Shown: positions 8,563-18,754 of the stretch, in pieces
How positions within the stretch are numbered: position 1 is the first letter of the stretch
How the letters are laid out: every line of letters begins with the position of its first letter
Source of the DNA: Hydrogenophaga sp. PBL-H3
GTDB lineage: Bacteria > Pseudomonadota > Gammaproteobacteria > Burkholderiales > Burkholderiaceae_C
Reading direction: 5' to 3'
Length of the DNA: 64,000 nucleotides
Assembly: GCF_010104355.1 (NCBI RefSeq)
Contig: NZ_CP044972.1
Span: forward strand, 3,410,001-3,474,000
Notes under the pieces: model-generated
Seen by the model: the letters and a program-made list of their open reading frames with translations, nothing else
Database searches by the model: none
Told to the model about the DNA's origin: nothing
Made by a program: the position numbers and the translations under genes

Positions 8563-9645
8563 ATGGATCGTCGTTCAATGATCAAGAACGCTGGCATCGC
8601 CGGCGTCCTGACCACCGGTATCGCCCCCGCCGTGCACGCACAGGCCGCTGTGCGCTGGCGCCTGGCTTCCAGCTTCCCCAAATCGCTGCCCACCATTTTC
8701 GGTTCGGCAGAAAAATTCGCCGAGACGGTCAAGGCCCTCTCGGGCGGCAAGTTCGACGTGTCCGTGCACGCCGCTGGCGAACTGATGCCCGCCTTCGGTG
8801 TGGTGGATGGTCTCCAGGACAACACCATCGAGATGGCGCAGACAGCGCCCTACTACTTCACCGGCAAAGACCCCATCTTCGCCTTCGGCTGCGCCGTGCC
8901 GTTTGGCCTGACCGCGCGCCACATGGACGCCTGGATGGAACACGGCAATGGCCGCAAGCTGATGGACGAGTTCTACGGCAAGTTCAACATCCTCTCCATG
9001 AGCTCGGGCAACACCGGCACCCAGATGGGTGGCTGGTACCGCAAGGAAATCAAGAGCGTGGCCGATCTCAAGGGCCTGAAGATGCGCCTGGGTGGCGGCC
9101 TGTTCGGCGAGACCATGGCCAAGCTGGGCGTGGTGGCGCAGAACATGCCCGCTGGTGAGGTGTACCAGGCGCTGGAAAAAGGCACGCTGGACGCCACGGA
9201 GTTCGTCGGCCCGGCGGACGACGAGCGCCTGGGCTTCAACAAGGTCGCGCCGTTCTACTACTACCCCGGCTGGTGGGAAGGTGGCGCCGAGCTGGAGTTC
9301 TTCATCAACAAGAAAGCCTTCGACGCACTGACACCAGAAAACAAGGCCATCGTGCGTGCCGCTGGCGCCGTGGCCGCGCGGGACATGACCGCCAAGTACG
9401 ACGCCCTGAACCCGGTCGCCCTCAAGCGCCTGGTGGGCAGCGGCACCAAGCTCAAGCCGTTTTCCAAGGACGTGCTGGACGCGGGCTTCAAGGCCGCCAT
9501 GGAAGTCTTTGCCACGCACGAAGCCAAGTCGCCCGAGTTCAAGAAGATCCACCAGGACATGCGCGCCTTCCAGCGCGACCAGGTTCTGTGGAGCCGCTTC
9601 TCCGAGTGGCGCTATGACAGCTTCATCGCCACCGCCAAGATCTGA
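8563..9645 (+). CDS. TRAP transporter solute-binding protein (DctP family), orphan
   Basis: A 360-residue periplasmic binding protein of the TRAP family. It opens with a signal peptide containing a twin Arg (MDRRSMIKNAGIAG) and an AxA-like cleavage site (VHAQAA), so export may be by Tat. The mature part begins VRWRLASSFPKSLPTIFGSA and contains the family helix motif LKGLKMRLGG, including the conserved Arg expected to hold a substrate carboxylate. Upstream in-frame codons are rejected because this ATG has GGAG 9 bases before it and the signal peptide starts here. No small or large TRAP permease genes lie next to it, so it probably works with a permease encoded elsewhere. Ligand class (for example 2-oxo acids) is an inference only. 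Confidence 0.9.
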   Translation: MDRRSMIKNAGIAGVLTTGIAPAVHAQAAVRWRLASSFPKSLPTIFGSAEKFAETVKALSGGKFDVSVHAAGELMPAFGVVDGLQDNTIEMAQTAPYYFTGKDPIFAFGCAVPFGLTARHMDAWMEHGNGRKLMDEFYGKFNILSMSSGNTGTQMGGWYRKEIKSVADLKGLKMRLGGGLFGETMAKLGVVAQNMPAGEVYQALEKGTLDATEFVGPADDERLGFNKVAPFYYYPGWWEGGAELEFFINKKAFDALTPENKAIVRAAGAVAARDMTAKYDALNPVALKRLVGSGTKLKPFSKDVLDAGFKAAMEVFATHEAKSPEFKKIHQDMRAFQRDQVLWSRFSEWRYDSFIATAKI

Positions 9646-9653
9646 TGGACCGG

Positions 9654-9686
9654 CAGCGGCCTGGCGGAACATTCCGCCGGCCGCTG
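9654..9686. terminator. Hairpin between convergent genes
   Basis: An inverted repeat with arms CAGCGGCC(T)GGCGGA and TCCGCCGGCCGCTG around the loop ACAT lies between the convergent TRAP binding protein and DUF2894 genes. There is one bulged base and no long T tract. It probably ends transcription from both sides. Confidence 0.5.
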
Positions 9687-9690
9687 GCCC

Positions 9691-10200
9691 TCAGCGCTTC
9701 ACACGGCCCGTCTTGACGGGCTTTGTTTTGCCCGCTGGTTCCTTGAGCCTGCCGTGCGCCTGGTCCAGCCACAGCAGCGTGTCGGCGTGCGACATGAAAC
9801 GCCGCAGGTAGTCGGGCGAGAGATCGCGCATGAGCCCCAGGGTGCGCAGCACGAGCATGTGCGAATTGAGCGGGCCCGCGTTCTCGGGACCCCGCTCCAC
9901 GGCCTGGGTCACCTCTTCTTCGGCGCAGATGCGGGACCAGGTTTCGCGGAAACGCTGCGCGCTTTTCAGATCGGGTCCGGCCTGTGCGGAGGCCAGTGTC
10001 TGGTTGAGCTGGCCCAGTGGCGACAGCGTCTTCTTCTGCCGGGCGCGTGGTGGACTTGTTTCGCCCACCTCGGGCGCCTCGGCTGTCTCGGCCAGGGCGC
10101 GTTGCAGCCGCTCCTGCAGCACACGCTGCACGGCCTCGGGCGCGGCCTGCATGCGCCGCTGCAAGGCCTGCGCATAGTGAGCGCGCACAGCGTCACTCAC
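9691..10200 (-). CDS. DUF2894 family protein, last gene of the motor-like operon
   Basis: A 169-residue, soluble, Arg/Ala/Gln-rich protein that I match to DUF2894. The N-terminal half is helical (AHYAQALQRRMQAAPEAVQ). The C-terminal half holds the family-like core ENAGPLNSHMLVLRTLGLMR, then LSPDYLRRFMSHADTLLWLD, and ends in a basic tail (KTKPVKTGRVKR). The start is a GTG that overlaps the end of the OmpA-family gene by 8 nt (GTGAGTGA), so translation is coupled. No function is known. Its invariant company with the MotA/MotB-like pair suggests it is a cytoplasmic part or effector of the same machine. Confidence 0.75.
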   Translation of the reverse strand: MSDAVRAHYAQALQRRMQAAPEAVQRVLQERLQRALAETAEAPEVGETSPPRARQKKTLSPLGQLNQTLASAQAGPDLKSAQRFRETWSRICAEEEVTQAVERGPENAGPLNSHMLVLRTLGLMRDLSPDYLRRFMSHADTLLWLDQAHGRLKEPAGKTKPVKTGRVKR

Positions 10201-10867
10201 GCAGCGAAACCTTCGCTGCGCTGGCCGCCTTGGGCACGGGCGCCATCTCCACCCGCCGGTTGAGCGAGCGGCCTTTTTCGTCGGCGTTGGAGGCCACGGG
10301 TTGCTCGGCGCCGAAAGCCGCGCTGAACACGCGCTGCGGTGGCATGCCCTCCTGGATCAGCACGCGGGTCACGGTGAGCGCGCGCTGGGCCGAGAGCTCC
10401 AGGTTGTCGGTGTAGCGCTGGTTGTTGGCCTGCACCGGGCGATCGTCGGTGAAGCCGCTGACCATCAGCATCTCGTCGCGCTCGCCCAGGTACACCTGCA
10501 GCGGCGGCACAAGGCTCTTGAGCAGCAGGCGGCCCTCGGACCGCAACTCGTCGGAGTTGAGCGGAAACAGCACGCTGCCGCTGATGCCGATGCGGCCATT
10601 GTCCAGCGTCACGCGACCGGTCTGCAGCGGGATCGCCAGCGCTTTTTCCAGCGCCATGCGGCGGGCCTCTTCCTGCTGGCGCTTCTGCACCTCGGCCTGC
10701 AGGCTGGCCACCAGATCCATCTGCACCACCAGCACGCCGATGAGGATGAGCACGAAGGCGCCCACCAGACCGGCCATGAGGTCGCCGAACACGGCCCAGA
10801 CCGGCGCGGTCTGTTCGCCGGTGCCGTCCTCCAGGCTGTCGTCCAGGGCGTTGTCCAGCCCGGTCAT
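10193..10867 (-). CDS. OmpA/MotB-like protein with one membrane segment (ZorB-like)
   Basis: A 224-residue protein built like MotB or ZorB. It has a short acidic cytoplasmic N-terminus and one membrane helix at about residues 24-48, with an Asp (Asp29) near its start in AVFGDLMAGLVGAFVLILIG. This is the place of the ion-carrying Asp of MotB. A linker helix and a peptidoglycan-binding OmpA domain follow (VLFPLNSDELRSEGRLLL, then SGFTDDRPV and LSAQRALTVTRVL, ending with SLNRRVEM). It starts at an ATG overlapping the DUF802 stop (TGATG). By family knowledge it would form the dimeric, cell-wall-anchored core of a proton or sodium channel with the DUF802 protein. An alternative role is an ExbD-like energiser. 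Confidence 0.85.
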   Translation of the reverse strand: MTGLDNALDDSLEDGTGEQTAPVWAVFGDLMAGLVGAFVLILIGVLVVQMDLVASLQAEVQKRQQEEARRMALEKALAIPLQTGRVTLDNGRIGISGSVLFPLNSDELRSEGRLLLKSLVPPLQVYLGERDEMLMVSGFTDDRPVQANNQRYTDNLELSAQRALTVTRVLIQEGMPPQRVFSAAFGAEQPVASNADEKGRSLNRRVEMAPVPKAASAAKVSLRE

Positions 10868-12894
10868 CACGCAGCCCTCTCGGCCGCGCGCAGCCGGCGC
10901 AGGTCGTCCACGATGCCTTGCTGCGAGCTGATGCTCAGATCGATCACCTCGCGCGCCTGCGCCACGTAGTAGGCCAGTTGCTCGTCGCTGCGCACCATCG
11001 ACTGCCCCACCGCCTCTTCGATGCGTTGCAGGCTGCCGATGAGTTTTTCGTTGGTGGCGGCGAAGAGCTGCACGCCGTGACCGAAGGCTTCTCCGAGGCT
11101 GGCGAGTTCGATCGCGCTGCCACTCACCTGAGCGGCCACCTCTTGCGCGCGGTGGGCTTGCGCACCCACGGTCTCGGCGAACTGGCGGCCCACCTGGTCG
11201 AGCACGGCGCTGGCCGAGGTCACCAGCGATTCGATGGCCTCGCGTTGCTCGCCCGTGGCGTGCTGAACGGTCTGCAGCAGGCTGCCGATGTTGTTCATGA
11301 GGGCCGTGCGTTCCCGCAGTGCGAGGTTGTCGCGCTCGCCCAGCTGCGTGGCTTCCCGGCGCAGCTGCGCGATCACCTCGGCCGCGGCCTTGGGCGCCTC
11401 GGTGGCCGTTTCCAACAGGCGCGCGATGGGTGCCTCGATCGCGGCACCCAGCAGGGCCAGGTGGGTGGCCACCTGGGTGTTGAGTGACGTCTGCAGTTCG
11501 CCCAGGCGCTGCACGGCCGCATCAAAGCGCGTGGCTTCGTCGCTGCGCAAGGCGGCCAGCTCGGAACGCCAGTCGGTCGCGGTCTGCTGCAGCGTCTGGC
11601 CCACAGCCTGCTGCTGGGCCAGGGTCTGCGCACCCAGCTGTTGCCACTCGCCCTGCAGCGTGGTGGCCATGGCCTGCAAGGCCTCTTTCCAGGCGGTCTG
11701 CTGGTGCTGTTCGGCCACGGTCTGCTCAGCCCGGGAACGCGACACGGTGTCGTGCACGCTGGCGAGCAAGGCGGCGGAACGTTGCTCGAAGGTGCTGGTG
11801 AAGGCCCCGAGTGCCCGCTCCAGACCAACGGCCTGTTGTTCGGTGGTGTGCGCGTGCTGCTGCAGCGCGGCGCTCCAGCCCTGCGCCACTGTGGTGGCGG
11901 TGGCGTCCCAGCGGATCGAGATGCCGTCGAGTTGTGCCTGCACCGCAGCACCCACGCGCTCGTGCAGGCGCGTGGACTCGCTCGCGATGGCCGCCATGGC
12001 GTTGGACACCACCGGCTGCAAGGTCTCGCCAGCGATGCGCGCGCTGGCCGACAGGCTCTCGTTCAGCGAGCGCGCCACCGACTGGCCAAGCTCCTGGTAA
12101 GCCACACCGGCTTCGCGGTGAAACAGCGCCTGGCGCTCCAGCAACTGTTCGTCGAGCTGCTGGCCGCGGCGCTCCATCTGCGCCATCAGGGCCTGCAGCT
12201 GGTCCACCACGGCGGGCAAGGCACCGGCCTGCTGCTGCAGCGCCTTGAAGGTTTCATTGCGCTGGTGCGCGAGCGAAAACGGGTGGAACACGGTGGTGAT
12301 CTGGGCGTCGAGCTGGCGCACCACCTCCATGCGCTCGCGCCGGCTGATGACCGACATGAGGCCCAGCATGGCCGAGGTGGCCACGCCCACGACGGAGGTG
12401 CCGAACGCCAGGCCCAGGCCCTTGATGGGCGCGGCCAGCGCCGAACGGATGGCCTGCAGGTCGGCCGTTCCTTCGAGCGTGAACACGGCACCCCGGAAGG
12501 TGACGACCAGACCCAGGAAGGTGCCGAGCATGCCCAGCATCACCAGCAAGCCGATGAGGTAAGGCGTGAGGGCCAGGCCCGGCAAGGCACCTCTTTCACC
12601 TTCGATCCGTGTGCGCACGGCGTTGTGCAGCCCGGGCGGCACGCGGCCGAGCCAGTCGCTCAAGTGCACCAGCGGCTGCGGCACGTCAGCCAGCGCCTGC
12701 GCCAGCCCGGCCGTGAGGGCACGAAAGCGCCGGACCTCCTGCGCGCCCAGCAGGTAGACCCCGCCGATGGCCACGGTCATGGCCAGGGCGATGGCACTGG
12801 TGCCGACAAAGCCCGCGCCGACCCAGACCACGGCGATGAGGCCGAGGGCAAAGGCGCTGGCGAAAAAGAGGCGGTTCACTGCGTTGTGGTTCAT
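10867..12894 (-). CDS. DUF802 protein: MotA/ExbB-like channel with long coiled-coil tail (ZorA-like)
   Basis: A 675-residue membrane protein. Two hydrophobic segments lie at about residues 8-28 and 31-50. Two more at about 112-134 (YLIGLLVMLGMLGTFLGLVV) and 160-184 (LGLAFGTSVVGVATSAMLGL) have the glycine pattern of MotA/TolQ/ExbB helices 3 and 4. The remaining 485 or so residues are a cytoplasmic Gln/Ala-rich, almost glycine-free helical tail with regular heptads, far longer than in MotA, TolQ or ExbB but like the tail of ZorA. It overlaps DUF3348 upstream (ATGA) and the OmpA gene downstream (TGATG). It is likely the pentameric stator ring of an ion-driven machine; its job is undescribed as far as I know. 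Confidence 0.85.
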   Translation of the reverse strand: MNHNAVNRLFFASAFALGLIAVVWVGAGFVGTSAIALAMTVAIGGVYLLGAQEVRRFRALTAGLAQALADVPQPLVHLSDWLGRVPPGLHNAVRTRIEGERGALPGLALTPYLIGLLVMLGMLGTFLGLVVTFRGAVFTLEGTADLQAIRSALAAPIKGLGLAFGTSVVGVATSAMLGLMSVISRRERMEVVRQLDAQITTVFHPFSLAHQRNETFKALQQQAGALPAVVDQLQALMAQMERRGQQLDEQLLERQALFHREAGVAYQELGQSVARSLNESLSASARIAGETLQPVVSNAMAAIASESTRLHERVGAAVQAQLDGISIRWDATATTVAQGWSAALQQHAHTTEQQAVGLERALGAFTSTFEQRSAALLASVHDTVSRSRAEQTVAEQHQQTAWKEALQAMATTLQGEWQQLGAQTLAQQQAVGQTLQQTATDWRSELAALRSDEATRFDAAVQRLGELQTSLNTQVATHLALLGAAIEAPIARLLETATEAPKAAAEVIAQLRREATQLGERDNLALRERTALMNNIGSLLQTVQHATGEQREAIESLVTSASAVLDQVGRQFAETVGAQAHRAQEVAAQVSGSAIELASLGEAFGHGVQLFAATNEKLIGSLQRIEEAVGQSMVRSDEQLAYYVAQAREVIDLSISSQQGIVDDLRRLRAAERAA

Positions 12895-13559
12895 GGGTGT
12901 TGTTTCACTTCCTGGCCGAGGGCTTCGACCATGCCGGCCACAGGCTGCAGCCGCAGGTCGAGCTCAGCCAGCAGCGTTTGCTGCAGCTCGTGTTCAAACA
13001 GCGGCTGCCAGCCGCCGGGGTGGGTCTGGCGCAACTGGTCGAAGCGCGCCTTGAGAAAGACCGGCACGGTGGACAGCAGCTTCTGTTCGCGCCCGCCCAG
13101 CATCGGGTCGAGCACGGCGTCCAGCGCGGCGAGCTGCGCCAGGCGCGGGGAGGTTTGTGACAGGGTCTTGCGCACATGGCCACGCAAGGCGTCCACGCTC
13201 ATTTCCATGCGGCGCTGCTGTTCCAGACAGCGCTGGTGGTGCAGGGCGAAGCTGGCGTCGGCGTCATCGGCAGGCTCATCACCGGGTTCACCTGGAGGGG
13301 CGGTGATGGCCTGGCTCAGGGTGGCGCGCACGCGCTGGAGCTCGGCCTGCACGCTGCTGGCGCTCGCCGACACTGCGGGGCGCCGGGCGCGTGCCACGGC
13401 GGGCAGGGCCTGGTGGAGCGAACTCAGCGCGATGGCGTCGGCCACGTTGAGCCAATGACCCAGCCGCTCGGCCAGGTCTTGCCGGGAGACCTCCGCGGGC
13501 GTGGGTTGCCAGCCGGCGAGCTGGCGCACCAGGGCTGAGCGGTTGAAGTTGCTGCGCAA
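12891..13559 (-). CDS. DUF3348 family protein, first gene of the motor-like operon
   Basis: A soluble protein of about 222 residues matching DUF3348: the N-terminus reads RSNFNRSALVRQLAGWQ and continues to LAERLGHWLNVADAIALSS. The later part is helical and rich in Arg, Gln and Ala (CLEQQRRMEMSVDALRGHVR). The frame is open to 13664, but the family homology starts immediately after a TTG at 13557-13559 that has AAGGA 8 bases upstream, so I take TTG as the start. An upstream ATG/GTG start would add about 35 unrelated residues. The stop overlaps the DUF802 start by 4 nt. The function is unknown; it is expected in the cytoplasm. Confidence 0.72.
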   Translation of the reverse strand: MRSNFNRSALVRQLAGWQPTPAEVSRQDLAERLGHWLNVADAIALSSLHQALPAVARARRPAVSASASSVQAELQRVRATLSQAITAPPGEPGDEPADDADASFALHHQRCLEQQRRMEMSVDALRGHVRKTLSQTSPRLAQLAALDAVLDPMLGGREQKLLSTVPVFLKARFDQLRQTHPGGWQPLFEHELQQTLLAELDLRLQPVAGMVEALGQEVKQHP

Positions 13560-13735
13560 AAAAGCATTCCTTGGCGCCCTGCGGGCGCAATCGGCATCGA
13601 GTACAGGGTGGTTTGCCGACTTGGTGGGGCGTGCACGCCCGTCAGCGGTGGCCAGGCCGGACAACCGGCGGCCAAGGCGACATTAGAAACGATCCGCCGG
13701 GCCGATTTGTAACCGTCTGCCGGCCCGTTGGGGCG

Positions 13736-15061
13736 TCAAAGAACGAGCACGGCCCTGAAATCGTTCACGTTGGTGTGCGTGGGCCCGGTGACCACCAGGT
13801 CACCCAGCGGCTCGAAATAGCCGTAAGCGTCGTTGCGCGCGAGGTGATCGGTGACCTTGAGTGCCTGCGCGGCGGCGCGGGCCAGGGTGTCGGGCGTGAC
13901 GAGCGCGCCGGCGTTGTCTTCCATGCCGTCGATGCCGTCGGTGTCGGCGGCCAGCGCCCACACGCCAGCGATGCCATTGAGCGCCTGCGCCATGCCGAGG
14001 CAGAACTCGCCCGCCCTGCCGCCCTTGCCCTTGGCTTGACCCTCCACGCGCGGTCGCACGGTCACGGTGGTCTCGCCGCCGCTGAGGATCACGCAGGGTG
14101 TCTTGAAATCGCTGCGGCCCAGCGCCGCCGAGCGCGCCAGCGCGGCGTGCACCTTGCCCACCTCGCGCGATTCGCCTTCGATCTCGTCGCTGAGTACATA
14201 CGTGTTGAGCCCGATCGCGCGCGCCGCGGCTGCGGCGGCTTCCAGGCTTTGCTGCGGCGTGGCGATCAGGTGCACCTCGTGGCCTTGCAGGCGCGCATCA
14301 CCCGGCTTGGGCGTCTCCAACTCACCGCGCTCCAGCTGCGCGCGCACGCCGGCGGGCACGTCGATGCCGTAGCGTTGCAGGATATCCAGCGCGTCGGCGC
14401 AACTTGTGGCGTCGGCCACGGTGGGGCCGCTGGCGATCACGCTCACGTCGTCGCCCGGCACGTCGCTGATGGTGATGGTGACCACGCGCGCAGGTGCGCA
14501 GCCGGCCGCCAGCCGCCCGCCCTTGATGCGCGATAGGTGCTTGCGCACGGTGTTCATCTCCAGGATGTTGGCGCCGCTGTTGAGCAGTTCGCGGTTGATG
14601 CGTTGCTTGTCTTCCAGCGTGAGGCCCTCGGCCGGCAGCGTGAGCAACGAGGAGCCACCACCCGAGATCAGGCAGAGCACCAGGTCGTCGGCCGTGAGGC
14701 CCTGGGTGAGTTGCAGGATGCGCTGCGCAGCGGCCAGGCCAGCGGCGTCGGGCACCGGGTGCGAGGCTTCCACCACCTCGATGCGGTCCTTCAAACCCGC
14801 CGGGCGGGGCGGCGTGTGGTCGTAGCGCGTGACCACCAGGCCGGAGATGGGTGCGTCGGCTGGCCACAGGGCTTCCACCGCCTGGGCCATGGCACCACCG
14901 GCCTTGCCGGCACCGATCACCACGGTGCGGCCCCTGGGCGGGGGAGGCAGAAACGCGGCCGTATTGTGCAGCGGCAGCGCGCGCTGCACCGCCACGTCGT
15001 ACAGGTGGCGCAGCAGGGCGCGGGGGTCGTTCAGGGAGGGGGGTGGGGTTGTGTGGGGCAT
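13736..15061 (-). CDS. ttuD: Glycerate 2-kinase, MOFRL type
   Basis: A 441-residue class II glycerate kinase (DUF4147 plus MOFRL domain; older name hydroxypyruvate reductase TtuD). It phosphorylates D-glycerate at C2 to 2-phosphoglycerate. Family motifs are visible: VVIGAGKAGGAMAQAVE near the N-terminus, the nucleotide-binding stretch LCLISGGGSSLLTLP, TVRKHLSRIKGGRLA, the segment TITISDVPGDD, and in the C-terminal domain LSGGETTVTVRP and LAADTDGIDG. It lies downstream of gcl-hyi-glxR on the same strand and completes the path glyoxylate to tartronate semialdehyde to glycerate to 2-phosphoglycerate. Confidence 0.93.
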   Translation of the reverse strand: MPHTTPPPSLNDPRALLRHLYDVAVQRALPLHNTAAFLPPPPRGRTVVIGAGKAGGAMAQAVEALWPADAPISGLVVTRYDHTPPRPAGLKDRIEVVEASHPVPDAAGLAAAQRILQLTQGLTADDLVLCLISGGGSSLLTLPAEGLTLEDKQRINRELLNSGANILEMNTVRKHLSRIKGGRLAAGCAPARVVTITISDVPGDDVSVIASGPTVADATSCADALDILQRYGIDVPAGVRAQLERGELETPKPGDARLQGHEVHLIATPQQSLEAAAAAARAIGLNTYVLSDEIEGESREVGKVHAALARSAALGRSDFKTPCVILSGGETTVTVRPRVEGQAKGKGGRAGEFCLGMAQALNGIAGVWALAADTDGIDGMEDNAGALVTPDTLARAAAQALKVTDHLARNDAYGYFEPLGDLVVTGPTHTNVNDFRAVLVL

Positions 15062-15084
15062 GGGGCGAGTTTAGAGAATGCCGG

Positions 15085-15131
15085 CCCTCACCCCAACCTT
15101 CACCCCAACACGCTCCGCTGGCGAGAGAGGG
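15085..15131. repeat. REP-like CCCTCACCCCAAC intergenic repeat
   Basis: The gap between glxR and the glycerate kinase holds CCCTCACCCCAACCTTCACC, followed shortly by CGAGAGAGGG. This resembles a widespread interspersed repeat of Burkholderiales and Xanthomonadales that folds back on itself with CCCTC/GAGGG ends. I see only one clear copy in the window. Confidence 0.4.
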
Positions 15132-15143
15132 CGCGCATGCACT

Positions 15144-16052
15144 TCAGGCAGCCGGGTCTGGCGCGATGGCGTGGTTGGCCATGTGCTCCAGGCTGCGGCA
15201 CAGCGCCGAATGGTCCAGCCCCGCCATGCCATGCGCCGCACAGCTCTGCATCAGCTGCGCCGCGCTCGCCGTGTGCGGCAGGCTCAGGCCCAGTTCTTTC
15301 GCGCCCTGCAACGCGAGGTTCAGGTCTTTCTGGTGCAGCTCGATGCGAAAGCCTGGCTTGAAGGTGCGCTGGATCATGCGTTCGCCATGCACTTCCAGAA
15401 TGCGGCTGGCGGCGAATCCGCCCATCAGCGCCTGGCGCACCTTGGCCGGGTCGGCGCCGGCCTTGCTGGCAAACAGCAGGGCCTCGGCCACGGCCTCGAT
15501 GTTGAGCGCCACGATGATCTGGTTGGCCACCTTGGTGGTCTGGCCGTCGCCGTTGCCACCCACCAGGGTGATGTTCTTGCCCATGGCTTCAAACAGTGGC
15601 TTCACCCGGTCGAACGTGTCCTGCGAGCCACCCACCATGATGGTGAGGCTGGCGGCCTTGGCGCCCACCTCGCCGCCGCTGACCGGTGCGTCCAGGTACT
15701 CGCAGCCCAGCGCGTTGATCTTCTGCGCAAACTGCTTGGTGGCCATGGGGCTGATGGAACTCATGTCCACCACCACCTTGCCGGCCTGCAGTCCTTTGGA
15801 CACGCCGTGTTCGCCAAACAGCACATCCTCCACGTGCGGGGTGTCGGGCACCATGGTGATGACGATGTCGGCGCGCTTGGCCACCTCGGTGGCGTTGGTG
15901 CAGATGGTCGCGCCCTGTTCGGCGAACGCCTCGGGCACCTTGCTGCGGCTGCTCACAAACAGGGCGTGCCCTGCCTTGAGCAGGTTGAGCGCCATGGGCG
16001 TGCCCATCGTGCCCAGGCCGATGAAGCCGACTTTGAGTCCGTTCTTGGTCAT
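15144..16052 (-). CDS. glxR: 2-hydroxy-3-oxopropionate (tartronate semialdehyde) reductase
   Basis: A 302-residue beta-hydroxyacid dehydrogenase that reduces tartronate semialdehyde to D-glycerate with NAD(P)H. It shows the Rossmann motif GFIGLGTMGTPMALNL, the substrate-binding DAPVSGGEVGAK segment and the catalytic Lys in GGNGDGQTTKVANQ; the run after it (IIVALNIEAVAEAL) is characteristic of GlxR/GarR. The ATG at 16052 is preferred to an upstream TTG that overlaps the hyi stop. The gene follows hyi by 20 bp and belongs to the gcl-hyi-glxR unit. Confidence 0.95.
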   Translation of the reverse strand: MTKNGLKVGFIGLGTMGTPMALNLLKAGHALFVSSRSKVPEAFAEQGATICTNATEVAKRADIVITMVPDTPHVEDVLFGEHGVSKGLQAGKVVVDMSSISPMATKQFAQKINALGCEYLDAPVSGGEVGAKAASLTIMVGGSQDTFDRVKPLFEAMGKNITLVGGNGDGQTTKVANQIIVALNIEAVAEALLFASKAGADPAKVRQALMGGFAASRILEVHGERMIQRTFKPGFRIELHQKDLNLALQGAKELGLSLPHTASAAQLMQSCAAHGMAGLDHSALCRSLEHMANHAIAPDPAA

Positions 16053-16072
16053 GTGTGTTTCTGCTGGAGAGT

Positions 16073-16870
16073 TCAAAGCGTCTGTCCGTGGGCTGCGATC
16101 CAGCCCAGGCCCCGGTCGGTGCCGCCGGGGCTTGCATCTTTGGGCTTGTATTCACAGCCGATCCAGCCGGTGTAGCCCAGCGCGTCGATGTACCCGAACA
16201 GGAAGCGGTGATCGATCTCGCCGGTGCCGGGCTCGTGGCGGCCCGGTGTGTCGGCCAGCTGCATGTGAGCGATGCGCGGCAGCAGCTCGCGGATGGTGTT
16301 GGCCAGCTCGCCTTCCATGCGTTGCGCGTGGTAAATGTCGTACTGCAGGAAGACGTTGTCGGAGCCGACCTCGTCCATCAGCTCGATGGCCTGGCGCGGG
16401 CGGTTGACAAAGTAACCTGGCATGTCGAAACGGTTGATGGGCTCGATCAGCAGCGGGATGCCGAGCTTCTTCGCCTCGGCTGCTGCGTAGCGCACATTGC
16501 CCACCCAGGTGGCGCTGGCCTGCGCCTGGCTCACGCCGGCAGGCACCAGGCCGGCCATGCAGTGCCAGCGTTGCACGCCGATCACCGGCGCGTAACTCGC
16601 GGCCCTGGCCACCCCGGCGCGGAACTCGTCTTCGCGTCCGGGGATGCAGGCGATGCCGCGTTCTCCCCCAGCCCAGTCGCCCGGTGGCAGGTTGTGCAGC
16701 ACCGGCTCAAGCTGGTTGTCCTTGAGACGCTTCGCGACCTCCTCGGCAGGGTGGTCGTAGGGAAACAGAAACTCCACGGCCTTGAAGCCGGCTTTTGAAG
16801 CGGCGGCAAAACGGTCGAGGAACGGCAGCTCTGTCCAGAGCATGGAGAGGTTGGCGGCAAAACGAGGCAC
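16073..16870 (-). CDS. hyi: Hydroxypyruvate isomerase
   Basis: A 265-residue TIM-barrel isomerase of the Hyi/OtnI family that interconverts hydroxypyruvate and tartronate semialdehyde. Conserved acidic and His residues are visible in FKAVEFLFPYDHP, LLIEPINRFDMPGYF, FLQYDIYHAQRMEGE and MQLADTPGRHEPGTGEID. The start is a GTG at 16868-16870 with AAGGA 7 bases before it; the longer frame only adds sequence from the gcl 3' end. It begins 13 bp after the gcl stop. Confidence 0.93.
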   Translation of the reverse strand: MPRFAANLSMLWTELPFLDRFAAASKAGFKAVEFLFPYDHPAEEVAKRLKDNQLEPVLHNLPPGDWAGGERGIACIPGREDEFRAGVARAASYAPVIGVQRWHCMAGLVPAGVSQAQASATWVGNVRYAAAEAKKLGIPLLIEPINRFDMPGYFVNRPRQAIELMDEVGSDNVFLQYDIYHAQRMEGELANTIRELLPRIAHMQLADTPGRHEPGTGEIDHRFLFGYIDALGYTGWIGCEYKPKDASPGGTDRGLGWIAAHGQTL

Positions 16871-16883
16871 GTGTATTTCCTTG

Positions 16884-18674
<1,791 letters not shown>

Positions 18675-18754
18675 GTCTGTCTCCGGTTGGTTTTTGAACG
18701 CTGCCCGATGCTAGGGAGCACACCCGGTTTTGAGAATGCCACTGGCTGTACGTT

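Noticed and set aside
10193..12894. Assigning the motor-like pair as TolQ/TolR, ExbB/ExbD or flagellar MotA/MotB
   Set aside because: The tail is far too long, the OmpA domain excludes TolR/ExbD, and no tol, exb or flagellar genes are near.
13560..13664. The longer N-terminus for the DUF3348 protein
   Set aside because: The extra 35 residues do not look like the family, while the TTG start has a good AAGGA site.
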